Source: CAZBWE01 sp964495465 (GTDB lineage Bacteria > Planctomycetota > Phycisphaerae > Sedimentisphaerales > Anaerobacaceae). From it: a stretch of 13,941 bases of DNA. The notes below the pieces were generated by a model that saw nothing but the letters and a program-made list of their open reading frames with translations, did not search any database and was not told the DNA's origin. Every line of letters starts with the position of its first letter. Position 1 is the first letter of the stretch. Below, piece after piece: positions 13,452 through 13,941 of this stretch. The DNA lies in NCBI GenBank assembly GCA_964495465.1, contig CAZBWE010000061.1, positions 1 through 13,941 on the forward strand. Direction: 5' to 3'. A program made the translations under genes and the position numbers.

Positions 13452-13941
13452 ATGACCAAGCCAACAGTAGCACTAATTCGATGCGATGATTACAACCGGG
13501 ACAATATCGGCGAAGCGATAAAGAGACAGTTCGAGCTACTCGGCGGATTAGGGAAATTTGTAAGCCGAGGTGACAGCGTCCTGCTCAAGCCGAATTTTAT
13601 TGCACCGAGGTCGCAGCGACACGCGACCCAAACACATCCGGCGGTAATTATCGAGACAGCACGGCTATTGAAGGATTTTGGTGCGAGGCCATTTGTCGGT
13701 GATTCGCCTGCCTGGAGCAATGTATTTGCGTGTGTGAAGGTATTGAAAATGGAAGATGACCTGAAAAGGTTGTCTGTGCCGGTCAGGCAGCTCGATAAGC
13801 CAAGATGGTGCAAAATAGGTAAGAACAATATCAAGGTTGGTATAAGTTCGATTGCTCTGGATGCCGACAAGATAATAAATCTGCCGAAGTTCAAGACACA
13901 TCAGCAATTGGTGGCGACATTTGCGGTTAAAAATATGTTCG
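13452..13941 (+). CDS. DUF362 domain protein, 3' end beyond the window
   Basis: The frame is open from ATG 13452 to the window edge, 163 codons with no stop. VLLKPNFIAP (43-52), THPAVIIETARLLKDFGA (61-78), VGDSPAW (82-88) and INLPKFKTHQ (142-151), then TFAVKNMF, are the ordered motifs of DUF362. Proteins of this family are often linked to iron-sulfur (ferredoxin-like) domains further downstream, which would lie outside this window. Their reaction is not established. The start follows GGGAG by one base, too close for a normal SD, and comes 8 nt after the lipoprotein stop, so coupling to that gene is likely. Reading frames on the opposite strand here are shadows. Confidence 0.88.
   Translation, partial: MTKPTVALIRCDDYNRDNIGEAIKRQFELLGGLGKFVSRGDSVLLKPNFIAPRSQRHATQTHPAVIIETARLLKDFGARPFVGDSPAWSNVFACVKVLKMEDDLKRLSVPVRQLDKPRWCKIGKNNIKVGISSIALDADKIINLPKFKTHQQLVATFAVKNMF

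Noticed and set aside
13490..13907. Two minus-strand open frames at the right edge
   Set aside because: They lie opposite the DUF362 frame, which carries ordered family motifs and runs on past the edge.

Overview
The window reads as a chromosomal segment of a Gram-negative bacterium, most likely a planctomycete of the Phycisphaerae type. The basis is mixed. An outer-membrane-type lipoprotein signal and an ADP-heptose-type GT9 glycosyltransferase point to a Gram-negative envelope. The HNH-AP2 endonuclease family and the many short repeats scattered between genes are, from memory, typical of Phycisphaerae. No rRNA, tRNA, CRISPR array, phage gene or transposase was seen.

Layout. 1-356 is non-coding and filled with short repeat units. 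357-3851 (minus) is DNA polymerase I. Its 5'-nuclease, proofreading and polymerase motifs are all intact, but it is open in frame to an upstream HNH-AP2 homing-endonuclease-like module, and a repeat-derived stretch sits in its interdomain linker. 3852-4410 is another repeat-rich gap. 4411-5451 (minus) is a GT9 heptosyltransferase-like enzyme. 5615-6067 (plus) is a Nudix hydrolase whose 3' end overlaps a convergent 643-residue gene (6053-7984, minus). That gene joins a gamma-glutamylcyclotransferase (AIG2-like) domain to a large C-terminal region with features of a glutamine-synthetase-fold amidoligase. 8066-12451 (minus) is a tightly overlapping three-gene operon, transcribed in the order class I aminotransferase, GT-C-like polytopic membrane protein, GT2 glycosyltransferase. 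From the same 12.45-12.59 kb intergenic space a divergent pair runs rightward: a lipoprotein of unknown function and a DUF362 protein cut by the window edge.

How the genes relate. The GT9, GT-C-like and GT2 proteins suggest cell-envelope glycan or lipid-linked sugar work. The two operons at the right end share a compact divergent promoter region with good sigma70-like boxes; the rightward one appears to give a leaderless mRNA. The most unusual items are the HNH-AP2/PolA reading frame, the 7-bp tandem array inside polA, and the GGCT/amidoligase-like fusion. No complete new defence or mobile system is visible.
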